Shown piece by piece: positions 48,060 to 59,775 of a DNA stretch of 64,000 bases; within the stretch, counting starts at the first letter, position 1, and the number at the start of each line of letters is the position of its first letter. Both the position numbers and the translations under genes were made by a program. Source of the DNA: Platanthera guangdongensis (taxonomy: Eukaryota; Streptophyta; Magnoliopsida; Asparagales; Orchidaceae); assembly GCA_039583875.1 (NCBI GenBank), contig CM077165.1:76620757-76684756 (forward strand), read 5' to 3'. The notes beneath the pieces are model-generated. The model saw only the letters and a list, made by a program, of their open reading frames with translations. It did not search any database and had not been told where the DNA came from.

Positions 48060-50444
48060 TGTAACACCCCCTATCCGTCGCATAGCATATAGCAGTAGGT
48101 CCGGCCGGGTCCCGACGCCATATACCACAGACAGATCGGGTGGTTACTCAATGGAAACCATCCAACTAATCATAACATCCTACACAGAGCATTCTAGCGG
48201 AAGCAGTTTAAGTTGAAATAGAGAACCCAGCACTAAAGCATGAATGTCCACTAGAATAGCCAACCAGGAATGAAGTACATACACCAGTACTGGCCTTAAG
48301 GCCTTACAAAAAGGTTTACTTAATGTTACATGATTTACAAACCACGGCACGCAGGCCGGTCATACATGAATAAAGCAGTAAACACTCCAGTTAGGCCTTC
48401 AAGGGCCGGCTTCGCAATTTGGGCTTTAGCCCGCTATTGACCGCTTGGTCCAGCAGCACCTGCAAGCAACATAACCACCGCACGGTGGCAAACAAAAAGG
48501 CAACGGTCAGCAATGCTGACCAAATTATAACGATCCCGCCCCCAACTCGGGGCGGCAATGCTCCTTCCCTGCAGTTTTATTAGCACAAGCGAGCAATATA
48601 ATAGCATTCATTTCATCATAGGCGTAGGCTCACAAGGCCACACACCCCTTGCACTCAGGGCACATTCTCGGTGAACCGGTCGATGTCACGTCAGTTAAAG
48701 CCATGGACATTCCGGACGCACCACCGCCACTTTGACGGCTAAATATATGAGCAATTTGTCTTCCCGGCATGGGTCACGTCAATTTAAGCCATTGACCGCC
48801 GAAGACTCTCATCTATGCCAATGGCAAGTGCCACGTAACCTTAGGGCTCTTTAACCCGAACGACATTGATATGGGTACGGTTCCATCTAACCCGTGCTCA
48901 CGTCGCAACGACAATTTAAGCCATTTGCGCAGGTCAAACTTCTCCCGAGTCCCATTTCGTCACACAATTTCACATAACTCGGTTATGTTCAAGTTGGCTC
49001 TCAGGCCTCCATGTTGGCAAGATCTCGTATCCACCCAGTTTTCCGGGTGCACCTTTGGGTTAGTCCCCAAGGCTCCCTGCTGCAATCTACCGCGTAGAAA
49101 ACCCAAAAAACAAACCATAACACGGAGTCTTCTCCGGCATTTATGCAATGCAACATCACCGATCCAGAGCAACATGTCCGGGTAGGCTTCACACATCATG
49201 CCTATGTCCGTTCTCGCTTACGGACTCTAAACAACGGGGACTTCACATATCTACCCGAAGGAACGCCTCCAACTCTCCGCAAACTCGCGAGAGCGGGCTT
49301 CCTATGCAAAGAAAGAGAGCTACTCATGCTCAAGATGAGGATCGTTACCCTTGCGTTCCTCTTTAGCGCCATGGAAAAGTAATCGGATGAAAACCACCGC
49401 AATAGCGTTGCCTCCGTGGATCCGAAGTCGGCTCGCGATTCGGAGCTACGAAGCTCCTCCAATGGCGGGATCTAGCTCCTTCTTCCTCCCTTGGCTCTCC
49501 TCTCTCTCTAAGGTTTTAGAAAGGTAAGAAGTTAAGAAAAGTAAGGGTTTTCCAAGTCCATTCACGGGTATATCCCTTCAGGAATAACCCCCAGCCGTTG
49601 GATCTTCAGTTAAAGAAATGAACGGCTTCGATTCGGGGCTGAAATGCCCAATCTGGACCGAACACGGCCTGGCACACGCCCGTGTCCATGGCCGTGTTCC
49701 TCATTCGCCGTCAAAATCGAATCACCTGGAACCTCACACGGGTATCGAACACGCCCGTGTTCGAGCTAACACGCCCATTTTCCACCTGACACGGCCGTGT
49801 GGCCGGCCGTGTACCCCATCATTTTTCCCCAAAATCAACCCGAGCACTGCACGGGTTCGAGGACACGCCCGTGTCCCTACCCGTGTCACCTCAACACGCC
49901 TGGAACCCAGGCCGTGTACACGGTCTCCACACCCGACACGGCCTCGGACACGCCCGTGTCCTAGGCCGTGTGCCTTGTCTCGACGATCGTCGAGCAAGAT
50001 TCGTCGACTTCCGGGACGAGTGTCGACACGGGTCGACACGCCCTGCGACACGCCCGTGTCGCAGGCCGTGTGCCCACTCTCGACGCATCGTCGAGCAAAG
50101 CTCGTCGACTCCCCGGGACGATCGTCGAGACAGGTCGACACGCCCTGCGACACGCCCGTGTCGCAGGTCGTGTGCCATGTCTCGACACTTCGTCGAACGC
50201 AGAGTGTCGACTTCGCGGCCAAGTGTCGACACGGGTCGACACGCCTTGCAACACGCCCGTGTCGCAGGCCGTGTGCCCAGTCTCGACACAATGTCGAGAC
50301 CAAAGTGTCGACACCCCGTCTCAATGTCGACACAGGCTTGACACGCCCTGGGACACGCCCGTGTACCAGGCCGTGTGCCTGCAGCCAGAACCCAAACTGG
50401 CCCAAAACTTCCCCCTTTGCTCCTTTGAGTTTCGGGGCGTTACA
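48060..50444 (-). repeat. 3' LTR of G
   Basis: On the minus strand it starts TGTAACGCCCCGAAACTC at 50444 and ends GGTGTTACA at 48060, 2385 bases. The U3 half (50400-49660) is a GC-rich array of ACACGCCCGTGTC and TCGACGATCGTCGA motifs. The other half (49650-48060) has no repeats or gene that I recognise. The long frames on both strands at 49618-50460 are produced by the stop-poor array and are not genes. Confidence 0.88.
49660..50400. repeat. ACACGCCCGTGTC / GTCGACAC tandem array in G's U3
   Basis: Units of about 100-110 bases with CGACACGCCCGTGTCGCAGGC-type cores recur at about 50048, 50150 and 50250, with variants at 49945 and 50352. Between cores lie TCTCGACGATCGTCGAGCAA-type palindromes and CGTCGACT. 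Further upstream single ACACGGCCGTGTG and ACACGCCCGTGTTC motifs are spaced less regularly. Confidence 0.85.
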
Positions 50445-51853
50445 ACTCTCCCCCTCTTAAAAGAATTTCGCCCACGAAATTACATAACGGAAAGACATGT
50501 ACAAAACCAAATTTTGTACCTGAGCGGAACAACTCCGGATACTCGTCAAGTATAGTCTGCTCTCGCTCCCAAGAGAGCTCCTCACGACCGCAATTATCCA
50601 ACCGGACCTTGACCATCCTGATCTCTTTATTGCGTAGCCGCTTGACCTCCGAGTCCCCGATCCGCACGGGCTTGACCTTTGTCATTAGCCCACTATCCAC
50701 CGGCGCTTGATCAACCGCGATCACTTGCGTAGGCTCTCGCACCGCCTTCCGAAGTACCGAAATGTGGAATACATCATGTAAACCACTAAGCTCTACTGAA
50801 AGCTTCAACCGATAGGCCGCTTCACCAACTCGCTCCAGAACCTCAAACGGTCCAAGGTACCTCGGGCTTAGCTTTTTCAATCGTCGCACCCGCGAGGATC
50901 TCTTGAACGGCTTGATCTTTAAGTATACATAATCGCCCACAGCGAACTCCACATTCCTGTGCTTGGCATTATAGTACTTTGCTTGCCGGTCCTGAGCGAT
51001 AAGCAACCTCTCCCGAATGGTTCTCACCAAAGAAGTAGCGCCCTCCACTTCTGATCGCTTATACAACTTTGACTCACCCGTTTCTAACCAAGACAACAGC
51101 GTGCGACATTTTCTACCATATAGGGCCTCGAAAGGCGCCATCTGAATACTCTCTTGGTAGCTATTGTTGTATGCGAACTCCACTAAATAAAGGTGGTCTT
51201 CCCATTGCTTTCCGAAATCCAAGACACACATATGGAGCATGTCTTCCATAGTTCTATTGACCCTCTCGGTCTGCCCATTCGTTTGCGGATGGAAGGCTGT
51301 GCTGAATTTCAACTTTGTTCCCAACATTTGTTGCACTAGCCTCCAATCATTGGACGTGAACCGCCCATCTCGGTCACTCACGATGCTGCGGGGCACACCA
51401 TGAAGCCGTACTATGTTATCCACATAAAGTTTTGCTAACTTCTCCACCGGATCATCCTTCCTATGCGGAATAAAATGCGACACCTTCGTTAATCGATCCA
51501 CGATCACCCAAATGGCGTCGTTCCCCTTTTGCGACCTTGGCAAACCGTGCACAAAGTCCATAGAGATGTCGTCAAATTTCCACTCCGGAATAGGCAAGGA
51601 CTTAAGAGATCCTCCCGGCTTTTGGCACTCTGCCTTTACTAAGGCGCAAGTTTGGCACTTGGCTACGTATAGCGCCACATCTTTTCTTCAAACCCGACCA
51701 CCAAAACAGTTTCTTAACATCACGGTACATCTTTGTGCTCCCCGGGTGAATCGAGTACTTGGTATAGTGTGCCTCGTACAACAACTCCACCCGTAAATTG
51801 CCCAGACTTGGGACGCACAAACGACTGTCTTTCCAAAGCAATCCGTCCTCCAC
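50440..51853 (-). pseudogene. Element G integrase with chromodomain, one frameshift
   Basis: Minus strand. The N-terminal zinc-binding part starts near 51853 (DGLLWKDSRLCVP, then EAHYTKYSIHPGSTKMY). The frame shifts near 51680, before the CQTC half of the HHCC finger. The remaining 412 codons (51678-50440) are open. The DDE residues are present: D in ISMDFVHGLP, D in VSDRDGRF, E in NGQTERVNRTMEDML. The C-terminal GPF(E)VLERVG motif follows. A chromodomain-like end is seen (VKRLRNKEIRMVKVRL, then LSWERE). The stop at 50442-50440 uses the first bases of the 3' LTR. Integrase joins cDNA to the genome; the chromodomain of this lineage is known to bias insertion to heterochromatin. Confidence 0.9.
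50445..50463 (-). other. Polypurine tract of G
   Basis: On the minus strand CTTTTAAGAGGGGGAGAGT lies immediately before the LTR start TGTAAC. It overlaps the last codons of the polyprotein. Confidence 0.85.
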
Positions 51854-53170
51854 GACGAATTGGGAATTTGCCCATCCAGAGCCTCTACCACGAACTGCTT
51901 CATATAAGTATCCATATCCTAAGCCTGTCGAATACGATCAGCCCGGTCATATTGGACTTCAGTCCAATTCAGAACTGCTTCAGCACTTGATTGCTTGTCC
52001 ACACAAGCGATCTTCAATGCCTCCAACTCTCGCACCAACCGCTCATCATGCACCGATAGCCAATTGGCTTGAGCTGGGGCTCGGCGACTCACCGCGTCAG
52101 CAACCGCATTCCCTTTATCAGGCGCATAGTGGATCTTGAATGTATAGTCTCCCAAGAACCCCATCCACTTATGCTGCCACAAATTTAGATCCTTCTGACC
52201 AATCAGATACTTCACGCTCTTTGGATCAGCATAGATATCCATCGTCATACCGTACAAATAATGCCTCCACAGCTTCAAGTCTAAAACTCACGGCCACTAA
52301 CAACAAGTCATGTACCGGATAGTTCCTCTCGTGCACTTGTGGTTGTCTCGCGCCATACACTATTACACTTTCGTGTTACAGTAGTACGCAACCCAAACCG
52401 CTGCCCGAAGCATCGCTAAAAATCTCATAGCCTTCGGTCCCACATGGCGAAGTCAGCACTGGCGCCGTGGTCAACCGACATTACAACTCCTCAAAAGTTC
52501 GCATGCACTTCGGCGTCCAAAAGAACTTATGCTCCTTCCTCGTCAAAGTAGTGAGGGGTAACGCTATCCGCGAGAAGTTCTCTACGAAGCGCCTGTATTA
52601 GCTGGCAAGCCCCAGAAAACTCCGGACTTCCGCTACCGTACCGTATAAAGCTTAGGCCACTCCCGCATCGCAACAATCTTCGCCGGATCCACAGCAATAC
52701 CCTCTCCACTTACTATATGCCCGAGGAACGCCACTGAGGATAGCCAAAACTCGCACTTCGAGAACTTGGCATACAACTGATTTCTCCTTAGCGTCTCCAA
52801 CACCAAATGAAGATGCCTGAAGTGATCTTCCTCACTTTGCGAGTACACCAAAATATCGTCGATGAAGACGATCACGAAATGGTCCAAGTACTCCCTGAAA
52901 GTCCTGTTCATCAAATCCATGAACACTGACGGCGCATTAGTCAGCCCAAACGGCATGACCCTAAACTCGTAGCATCTGTATCCTGTACTGAACGTTATCT
53001 TAGGGATATCACTCTCCCTTAACTACTTTACAGTACGCCGTTGGCCCGACCAACTGATCACAAAGATCATCGATCCTTGGGATTGGGTACTTGTTCTTTT
53101 CCGTCAACTTGTTGAGCTCCCGATAATTAATACATAGCCTCAAGCTTCCGTCCTTCTTCTTAATAAAGAT
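51854..53170 (-). pseudogene. Element G reverse transcriptase and RNase H, degenerate
   Basis: Minus strand. [23 protein letters not shown] (near 53155), then [10 protein letters not shown], a shortened and broken stretch at 53030-52957, then [18 protein letters not shown] and the catalytic [10 protein letters not shown] (near 52870), then [11 protein letters not shown] (near 52740). RNase H: decayed at 52600-52280, with open part 52278-51919 containing FKIHYAPDKGNAVADAVSRR. E enters at 53171, so the RT N-terminus and everything upstream are displaced out of the window. Several stops and indels; not functional. Confidence 0.88.
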
Positions 53171-53711
53171 TGAAAGTCCACCTAGTGTCAACTATCTTCA
53201 CCTATGGGGGGGGGGGAATAGGTGACGTGCAGCGTTTTTGCGGAATTTAAAATTGAACCTGCACAAGAAAATAAAACACCACAGCAAAGAAGGTACACAA
53301 GCAATTTATAGTGGTTCCCCGATTTGGGTACATCCACTTTCCCCCTTCGACCTATCTCCCAACAAGGGACGACTCGGTCTCTTCACCAACAGGATTGAAA
53401 TCCAATCCTTGCACTATTGGAAGGAACCCTTCCACACGTAGGAGTCAACACTCCCACAACACGGGTTACACCCAACCCTTACAACTAGGAACCTACGTTC
53501 CTTTACAACAAAAATAAACTAGAATGTACAAGAAATACAAACTACGTTTGGAGACTAAGGTGTCCCTCTTCGTTCGACGTGTTCTTGAAGTCCACGAAGA
53601 GTCCACAACCCTAGATCTCTCTTGGAGAGAATCTCCCCGGAACCGGCGGCGGCAACGGCTTGGTTCACGGGATCGGCAGCGACAACGGTGTGTGGCTGCT
53701 GTACTTTGGAG
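53171..53711 (-). repeat. 3' LTR of E, first piece
   Basis: Complement of the last third of B's LTR, from TGAAAGTCCACC through the poly-G (53206-53216) hairpin to CTGTACTTTGGAG, where F enters. The TTGGAG end includes one TGGAG target copy (53707-53711). Confidence 0.92.
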
Positions 53712-54234
53712 TGTTGGGTTTCTCTACAAGGATGGCACAACGTTTGTGCACGCAGCGGAAAAGAAAAACATCAAGAAAAACCCAAAGAGATGTAGATCGG
53801 GCCATGAACGTTGAATCAAGAAGTTAGCAAAACTAGGCAAAAATTACCTCGGTGGCGTTGAGTAACAACTCAACGGAGATGCTCCAAACTTTGTCTTCTT
53901 GCTAGTGGCGAGTTCTACGTGGAATAATGTCCACGTTTCTGCAGAAGTCCACACGAGCGGGAGAACACCGAGCTTTCCGTCACACGGAAAATCGCGAAGG
54001 AGGAAGAGACCGCACCTTGCTTTCCACGGACTGCTAGGTCCGCGCCAGGAAAAACAACACCAGCGACGATCGCCGGAAATGAAGAGGTCGACGGAGAGAA
54101 CACGGCGGCGGCGGAACCCTTCCGTCGGCGGCGGGATTCGGGATCGGCGGAACGATCGCGGAACGGAACTCTTCCTTCGCGGGTTTCGATCAGCTACCAG
54201 AGAAAATCGAGAGAGAACCCGAAAACCCTAAGTG

Positions 54235-54248
54235 TTGTATTTATACCA
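54235..54248 (-). promoter_or_regulatory. TATA box of F's LTR
   Basis: Minus strand GGTATAAATACAAC directly downstream of the motif cluster; the same box is in the 5' LTR at about 61278-61291, which would drive the genomic RNA. Confidence 0.7.
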
Positions 54249-54309
54249 AAGGTATAAATAAACCTAGGCTTATCGCTATCCGCAGACCACCCAAGAATAA
54301 GGTTCAGAA

Positions 54310-54620
54310 TCGGCGAGTATCAATCGGCGAGAGTCGGCGAGAATCGACGAGAATCGATCAGCGAGCATCACCATGGATCGGCGAGAATCAGAGTACAATA
54401 CTCGACGATTCTCGCCGATCGTCGAGCCTCACTTGATGATACACGTCGAATCTCGTCGATCGTCGAGCCGCGGTCGACGATACATGTCGAAGTCGTCGAT
54501 CATCGAGAATCAGCATATTGATTCTCGACGATTCTCGTCGATCGGCGAGAATCAGAGAGACGATTCTCGCCGATCTGCGGGAATCAGAAGACGATTCTCG
54601 ACGAATGTTATCGACGCTCG
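54310..54620. repeat. CGACGATTCTCG / CGATCGTCGAG motif cluster in F's U3
   Basis: GGCGAGAATC, CGACGATTCTCG, CGCCGATCGTCGAG and similar words fill about 300 bases, with many local palindromes. The same cluster is at 61350-61660 in the 5' LTR. The GAGAATC/GATTCTC core equals that of the unrelated B family. Confidence 0.85.
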
Positions 54621-54848
54621 GACGACAATCCTTACCAGCCCTCCAAGGCAACATTTGCACAACCCGACGATCCTTTAAGGCAACACTTTGCCCATAACCT
54701 CATTCAGGTCGGTGATTGGCAACCTTTACCAACACAGTCAATTATCCAACTTCTCCACATCTCTTATGTGCGACCCTGCAGGCTCATATCGCGTTGGCAG
54801 TGAGATTACATGTTTGATCACTTCCAGATCACAAAGGTAACTCCAACA

Positions 54849-55816
54849 GACTCCCACTTGATCTCGAAAGTATCAAAGCAAAAACCTCACAAACAATGAG
54901 CGGCATCTAGCAATGCATCATTGCTCCCCAAGCAATAAGAGTTAATAACTCATAAGCCTATATGACCAATGTATCAACATTGTCTTTGTCCCTTTGTCCC
55001 TTACATCCAGAAAGAACTAGAGGCATGGACCGTGTCACCCTCGTAATAGCTCAATCCAAGTTTCTTGATCCAGGACGGACTTCCAGAGAATGGTGAGTCC
55101 AATATCACATATTGACTCAACCAAGCATGGCCATGCATTTCTCAGTCCAGTTCCTTCAAGGGGCCCATGGATGCAACTCCTGTCATACAGGAGGACAAAT
55201 CCCATATCTGCTCACACACAAACACCCAAATGATTCATAACATGCCCAACAACCACCCTTATCATCAACCTTTCTCAAGGAAGACTTTAGATGGCATCAA
55301 AGCACGCTCTTCCTCACTTGATGAATGCTGTGACTTCAGGTCAAAGGATCACAACACCATTGTCAATTGAGATCTACTCGTGACACGATTGGATGACAAT
55401 CCACAGAGTAGTCTCAGGTTGGGTCTGTCCAATACAACTTGTTCACTAACAAGTACCCACGTGATGACTTGATATCACAATATCATGACCTGTGAGAACC
55501 GGTCATCAGTCAACACACGTGCTAGTATTCATGTACCATCATCACCCTTAGCTTCTATGATGATACTCGACTAGGGACCTTTAAGAATGAAGCTTCAAAA
55601 AAAATCATGGGCTCTCACATTCAAGTCACGTACTTGATGTCCCATGGAAGCGAACATTCTAAGGGTATCTATTATGTTAACATTTAACTATCATATAGAA
55701 AAAGACATAATAAAAGAACTTGCCATTAATTATAAGAGAAAAATTAGGTACACAGTTCATCATATGAACAAACAGCCAACAAAATACAAGATTACATGCA
55801 ATCCACAAGATTCTCG
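54849..55816 (-). other. 3' untranslated region and polypurine tract of F
   Basis: On the minus strand a non-coding stretch of about 950 bases follows the pol stop (near 55817) and ends in AAGTGGGAGTC (54859-54849), the polypurine tract, directly before the LTR. No reading frame with a domain is seen. Confidence 0.85.
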
Positions 55817-56988
55817 CTAGAGTTGATCATTTAGGTATCGTATACCCATCGATCTAGTATGACCATCATGCTTTCTCTGCGCGAGAGGCTTTGTCAGCGG
55901 ATCCGCAATATTTTCCTCAGTCGGCACTCTGCAAATGTTTACATCTCCTCGTTCGACAATCTCATGAATAAGATGAAACCGCCGAAGTATGTGCTTGGAG
56001 CGCTGATGAGATCTAGGTTCCTTAGATTGTGCAATTGCACCATTGTTATCACAGTAGAGAACTACGGGACCAACAATGCTAGGAACTACATCAAGCTCGC
56101 CGATGAATTTCCTAATCCATACAGCCTCCTTCGCCGCATTAGCTGTTGCGATATACTCGGCCTCTGTTGTAGAATCAGCAACTGTCTCTTGCTTGGAACT
56201 CTTCCAGCTCACAGCTCCTCCATTCAGGCAAAACACAAAACCTGACTGAGACTTGGAGTCGTCTCTATCAGTTTGGAAGCTAGCATCTGTGTAACCATTT
56301 ACAACGAGCTCTTCCTCTCCATCATACACCAAGAACATATCCTTAGTCCTTCTCAAGTACTTCAGGATATTCTTGACTGCAATCCAGTGACACTCACCGG
56401 GGTCTGACTGATACCTGCTAGTCATGCTCAAAGCAAAGGAGACATCGGGTCGAGTACATAACATCGCGTACATGATTGATCCAATTGCCGAAGCATATGG
56501 AATCAACTTCATGCGGTCCTTATCTTCACAAGATTTTGGACACTGGTCCTTAGAGAGATTCACACCATGAGACATGGGCAAAAATCCTTTCTTGGACTCA
56601 AGCATGTTGAACCGCTTCAACACCTTTTCGATGTACGTACTCTAGGTCAAACCCAGCAACTTCTTCGATCTATCTCTATAGATCTTAATACCTAGTATAT
56701 AAGTCGCTTCACCCAAATCCTTCATTGAAAAGCAGTTCCCTAGGTTGTTCTCAACAACTTTCAGGGTAGGAATGTCATTCCCAATCAACAGTATGTCATC
56801 TACATACAATATCAGGAAGACAACAATGCTCCCACCGATTCGCTTGTAAACACAAGGCTCATCTTCATTCTTGATGAAACCAAACTCTTTGATTTTCTCA
56901 TCAAAACGAAGATTCCAACTTCGAGAGGCCTGTTTCAGTCCATAAATGGACTTATTCAGCTTGCATATTTTAGTGGCTTCATCTGGGG
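55817..56988 (-). pseudogene. Element F RT C-terminus and RNase H
   Basis: Minus strand. After a one-base loss near 56998 the RT continues (ICKLNKSIYGLKQASRSW, then YVDDILLIGND near 56800). A TAG at 56643-56641 stands where CAG is expected. From 56623 to 55817 an open 268-codon stretch gives the RT end and RNase H: MLCTRPDVSFALSMTSRYQ, GYTDASFQTDRDDSKSQSG, DSTTEAEYIA, LYCDNNGAIAQ, and ends MGIRYLNDQL. The RNase H acidic residues appear intact. With two stops and one frameshift, element F is close to intact but cannot make full Pol. Confidence 0.9.
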
Positions 56989-58128
56989 TTACAAAACCTC
57001 GGGTTGTGTCATATACACTTCCTCAAGGAGGTTTCCATTAAGAAAAGCCGTTTTGACATCCATATGCCAGATCTCGTAGTCATAATACGCAGCAATAGCA
57101 AGCAATATCCTAATAGACTTCACCATAGCAACAGGGGAAAAGGTCCCATCATAGTCAATACCATGAATTTGCTTGAAACCCTTAGCCACCAGTCGCCCTT
57201 TGAATGTCTGTACATTCCCATCCATGTAGGTCTTCTTCTTGAAGACCCACTTGCACCCTATGTGTCGTACCCCTTCAGGTGGTTCCACCAAGTTCCAAAC
57301 TTGGTTTGCAAACATGGAGTCCATTTCGGATTTCATAGCCTCAAGCCATTTGTCGGAGTCCGGTCCATTCATAGCCTCTTGGTAGGTTGCTGGTTCATCA
57401 TCATGATCCATAAGCAACGCATTACCTATTTGAGACACGAGAAATCCATATCTCTCAGGCTCAAACCTCGGTCTACCAGATCTACATAGGACTTGTGTTC
57501 CCTGAGCAGGTTCTCTAGCTACAACATCTTGTAGTCCTGTCTCAGAATCCAATTCCGGTTCATTCACTACATGTGGTTCTTGAACTTCTTCAAGCTCTAC
57601 CTTTTCAGTCTTTCTTGACAAGAACTCTTTCTCCAAGAAGACACCAGTCCTTGCGACAAACACTTTGCCCTCAGACGGTAGGTAAAAGTAATACCCTTTC
57701 GTTTCCTTAGGATATCCCACCAGATAACATTTATCCGATTTGGGTTCCAGCTTGTCAGGCATTAGACGTCTCACGTATGCCTCACAGCCCCAAATTTTAA
57801 TGAACGACATACTAGGACACTTCCCAGTCCATATCTCATATGGTGTCTTCAGAACCGTTTTCGTTGGAGCGTGATTCAATGTCATTGCAGCAGTCTCTAA
57901 AGCAAAACCCCAAAAGGAAACAGGCAAGTCTGCATGACTCATCATCGAACGTACCATGTCTAACAGAGTTTGATTTCTCCTCTCAGACACACCATTATGT
58001 TGTGGTGTTCTAGGTGGAGTGAGCTGTGATACAATACCACACTTTTTCAGATGATCACGAAACTCATGACTCAGGTATTCGCCACCTTGATCAGATCGGA
58101 GTGCTTTAACCCTTTTACCCAACTGGTT
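56989..58128 (-). pseudogene. Element F integrase C-half and RT N-half
   Basis: Minus strand, same frame as the upstream ORF and separated from it only by TAA at 58131-58129, which probably replaced CAA. It contains RSDQGGEYLSHEF (second integrase Asp), NGVSERRNQTLLDMVRSMM (catalytic Glu), the integrase C-terminus (KTPYEIWTGKCPS, GCEAYVR), and RT motifs NQVWNLVEPPEGVRHIGCKW, GRLVAKGF, FSPVAMVKSIR and MDVKTAFLNGNL. The frame is lost near 56998 by one missing base. Confidence 0.92.
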
Positions 58129-59775
58129 TTATACTTCATTCTTGAACTCTTTGAACTTTTCAAAGGTCTCGGATTTGCACTTCAGAAGATACACATATCT
58201 GTATCTACTGAAATCATCAGTAAATGTAACAAAGTAGAAATACCCACCTCTAGCCATGGAACTCATGGGTCCGCATACATCACTATGTACAACACCCAAG
58301 AGATCCTCATCCCTCTCAGTATAACCAGTGAAAGGAGCTTTAGTCATCTTGCCTAACAAACAAGATTCGCATCGCTCAAATGATTCATAATCAAATGAGT
58401 CCAAGAGTCCATCTCTATGGAGCTTGGATATGCGTTTCTCGTTGATATGGCCCAAATGACAATGCCAGAGAAAAGTAGGGTTCGAGTCATTTGTTCTTAG
58501 TCTTTTATTATTTTCTACATTACAGATCAGATGGTCCAAGTTCAAAACATAAAGACCATTAAACAATTGGGCTACAGCATAACAAACATCATTCTTAAAT
58601 ATAGAACAACAATTGTTCTTAATTATAAAAGAAAATCCAATCATGTCCAAACATGAAATAGATATAATGTTTCTAGTTATGGCCGGAACGAAATAACAAT
58701 TATCAAGTTCTATTACAAGCCCACTGGGCAAAGAAAGATGATAAACCCCTACGGCTACAGCAGCAACTCTTGCTCCATTGCCGACGCGGAGGTCCACCTC
58801 CCCTTTACTCAGCAATCTTCTCCTTCCCAGTTCCTGCACATTTGTACAAATGTGAGAACCACATCCGGTATCCAATACCCAAGACGAAGGAGCAGAAAGG
58901 TTTATCTCTATAACGTAAACATTTGAAGCGGAAGTCATACCTCCCCTCAATTTCTGCAGACCCTCAATGTACGAAGGACAGTTCCTCCTCCAATGACCAG
59001 CCTTGCCACAGTGGTGGCATTTCCCTTCCTTCACCGTGCTTTTCTTTTTCATCAGTGCTGAAGACTTGGGCTCAAGGTATGACTTAGGTCCCACCTTCGT
59101 CTTCTTGGAACCCTTGGCCTTGCCCTTGCCCTTATGCACCACCTGTATGGGGCTGGCAGGCTTGGCCTTCTTCATGTTGATTTCGGCAGTTCTCAACATA
59201 CCTAGGAGTTCGGGCAGTGTCTTGTCTATTTCATTCATGTTGTAGTTCAAGACGAACTGCTCATAACTGTCCGGCAACGATTGCAGGATCAGATCCGTGG
59301 CCAACTCTTGACCAAGAGGAAAACCCAGACTTTCAAGGTTCTCTATATACCCAATCATCTTGAGTACGTGAGTCCCTACTGAGTCTCGAACTCCCATCTT
59401 GCACTGAAACAACGCCTTTTTGATGTCGAACCTCTCTTGACGAGCCTTCCCTTGAAACATTTTCTTGAGATGCTCATCAATCTCCTTGCACCCCATGTTC
59501 TCATGTTGCTTCTGAAGCTCGGAGTTTATAGTGGCAAGCATAAGGCATTCGACATCTAAAGCATCGTCAGTATACTTCTTATAAGTATCTTTCTCAGCAC
59601 GGGAAGAGTTCCCGGTCGGCACCTCGGGGGATTCTTCTTCCAAGACATAGAGGTTTCGCTCTTGCCTGAGAACAATTCTCAGGTTCCTATGCCAGTCCAT
59701 GTAATTTGTCCCGCTGAGCTTATCCTTCTCAAGGATGGCTCTCAGAGACAACGTGGAGTGTGAAACACTTGCCAT
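58129..59775 (-). CDS. Element F Gag-protease-integrase N-half, 548-codon open frame
   Basis: Minus strand from the ATG at 59775-59773 (MASVSHSTLSLRAIL) to a TAA at 58131. The Gag core spans residues about 10-220. A CCHC knuckle CHHCGKAGHWRRNC is near residue 252. Protease follows near 300 (SSWVLDTGCGSHICTN, with DTG). GAG-pre-integrase is at about 440-480 (LWHCHLGHINEKRI, CESCLLGKM). Integrase starts near 490 (VVHSDVCGPM, first catalytic Asp; FTDDFSRYRYVYLL). The original polyprotein continued through the stop. Gag packages RNA, protease matures the polyprotein, integrase inserts cDNA. The start is supported by its fit to copia Gag N-termini and by its distance from the primer site. Confidence 0.9.
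   Translation of the reverse strand: MASVSHSTLSLRAILEKDKLSGTNYMDWHRNLRIVLRQERNLYVLEEESPEVPTGNSSRAEKDTYKKYTDDALDVECLMLATINSELQKQHENMGCKEIDEHLKKMFQGKARQERFDIKKALFQCKMGVRDSVGTHVLKMIGYIENLESLGFPLGQELATDLILQSLPDSYEQFVLNYNMNEIDKTLPELLGMLRTAEINMKKAKPASPIQVVHKGKGKAKGSKKTKVGPKSYLEPKSSALMKKKSTVKEGKCHHCGKAGHWRRNCPSYIEGLQKLRGGMTSASNVYVIEINLSAPSSWVLDTGCGSHICTNVQELGRRRLLSKGEVDLRVGNGARVAAVAVGVYHLSLPSGLVIELDNCYFVPAITRNIISISCLDMIGFSFIIKNNCCSIFKNDVCYAVAQLFNGLYVLNLDHLICNVENNKRLRTNDSNPTFLWHCHLGHINEKRISKLHRDGLLDSFDYESFERCESCLLGKMTKAPFTGYTERDEDLLGVVHSDVCGPMSSMARGGYFYFVTFTDDFSRYRYVYLLKCKSETFEKFKEFKNEV

Larger units (their letters stand above)
48060..53170 (-). mobile_element. Element G: Tekay/Del-type Ty3/gypsy chromovirus, 3' part
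   Basis: Minus strand: RT (53165-52600), RNase H (about 52600-51919), integrase with C-terminal chromodomain (51853-50440), polypurine tract and 3' LTR (50444-48060). The 5' part lies beyond E, outside the window. The CGACA at 48055-48059 would be one target copy. It sits inside J's LTR and was later entered by E at 53171. Confidence 0.88.
53712..54848 (-). repeat. 3' LTR of F
   Basis: In minus orientation starts TGTTGGAGTTACC and ends GAGAAACCCAACA. A cluster of GATTCTCG(A/C)CGA and CGATCGTCGAG motifs (54310-54620) stands just upstream, in element direction, of a TATA box (GGTATAAATACAAC on minus, 54248-54235). The small frames inside (53899-54231 and others) are shared with the other LTR and show no domain. 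Confidence 0.95.

Noticed and set aside
49618..50555. Long overlapping open frames of 117-280 codons on both strands
   Set aside because: They lie in a GC-rich tandem array in the LTR of G, where stops are rare in every frame; the proteins are repeats of His, Arg, Pro and Thr with no domain.
53899..54231. 110-codon frame duplicated at 60942-61274
   Set aside because: Both copies are in the LTRs of F, on the strand opposite to the element; duplication comes from the LTR and there is no domain.
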